A stretch of DNA of 16,768 nucleotides, taken from Acanthamoeba castellanii str. Neff. Taxonomy: Eukaryota > Discosea > Longamoebia > Acanthamoebidae. The stretch lies in NCBI RefSeq assembly GCF_000313135.1, contig NW_004457667.1:3380-20147 (forward strand). The letters run 5' to 3'. Below are positions 16,755 through 16,768 of this stretch, in pieces. Every line of letters starts with the position of its first letter. Positions within the stretch are counted from its first letter, which is position 1. Made by a program: the position numbers and the translations under genes. The notes beneath the pieces were generated by a model. The model searched no databases. It was not told where the DNA came from and saw only the letters and a list, made by a program, of their open reading frames with translations.

Positions 16755-16768
16755 TGCGGCAAGCCAAA

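Overview
The window looks like nuclear DNA of a free-living amoebozoan, most like Acanthamoeba. This is inferred from the gene style, not from a database match. Coding exons are GC-rich with strong C/G third positions. Introns are many and mostly short (about 67-124 nt). 28 of the 37 introns I could place begin with GTAC. Genes are packed 100-300 bp apart, and the proteins are ordinary eukaryotic ones. No bacterial operon, viral gene, CRISPR array or transposon was seen. All exon models are hand-built from splice signals, reading phase and protein-family similarity.

Layout, left to right. (1) 2-1753, plus strand: 3' part of an intronless phosphate:H+ symporter-like MFS transporter. (2) 1754-2699: GT/CA-rich intergenic DNA. 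(3) 2700-3779, plus: dual-specificity phosphatase, 3 exons. (4) 3887-5763, plus: the WD40 protein CSA/ERCC8 of transcription-coupled repair, 8 exons. (5) 5971-7291, plus: general transcription factor TFIIB, 4 exons. (6) 7369-7947, minus, convergent with TFIIB: unrecognised 155-residue protein with a charged helical C-terminus. (7) 8220-12874, minus: valyl-tRNA synthetase, 11 exons, 1043 residues. (8) 13129-15755, minus: seven-transmembrane protein of the TMEM145/GPR180 family, 12 exons. (9) 15914-16728, minus: C-terminal exons of a pentatricopeptide-repeat-like protein that continues past the right edge.

The most interesting content is inside the valyl-tRNA synthetase introns. Three of them (introns 5, 6 and 9) each hold a copy of the same 67-nt element, identical over 66 nt, on the host-gene strand. 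Read on that strand it is a box C/D snoRNA: C box AUGAUGA or GUGAUGA, D box CUGA, and next to box D a 15-nt antisense match to a conserved 18S rRNA segment. Two copies have different but self-complementary terminal stems. Introns 10 and 8 hold weaker C/D-like candidates at the same relative place. All five of these introns are unusually long (211-244 nt), so this housekeeping gene appears to act as a multi-snoRNA host.
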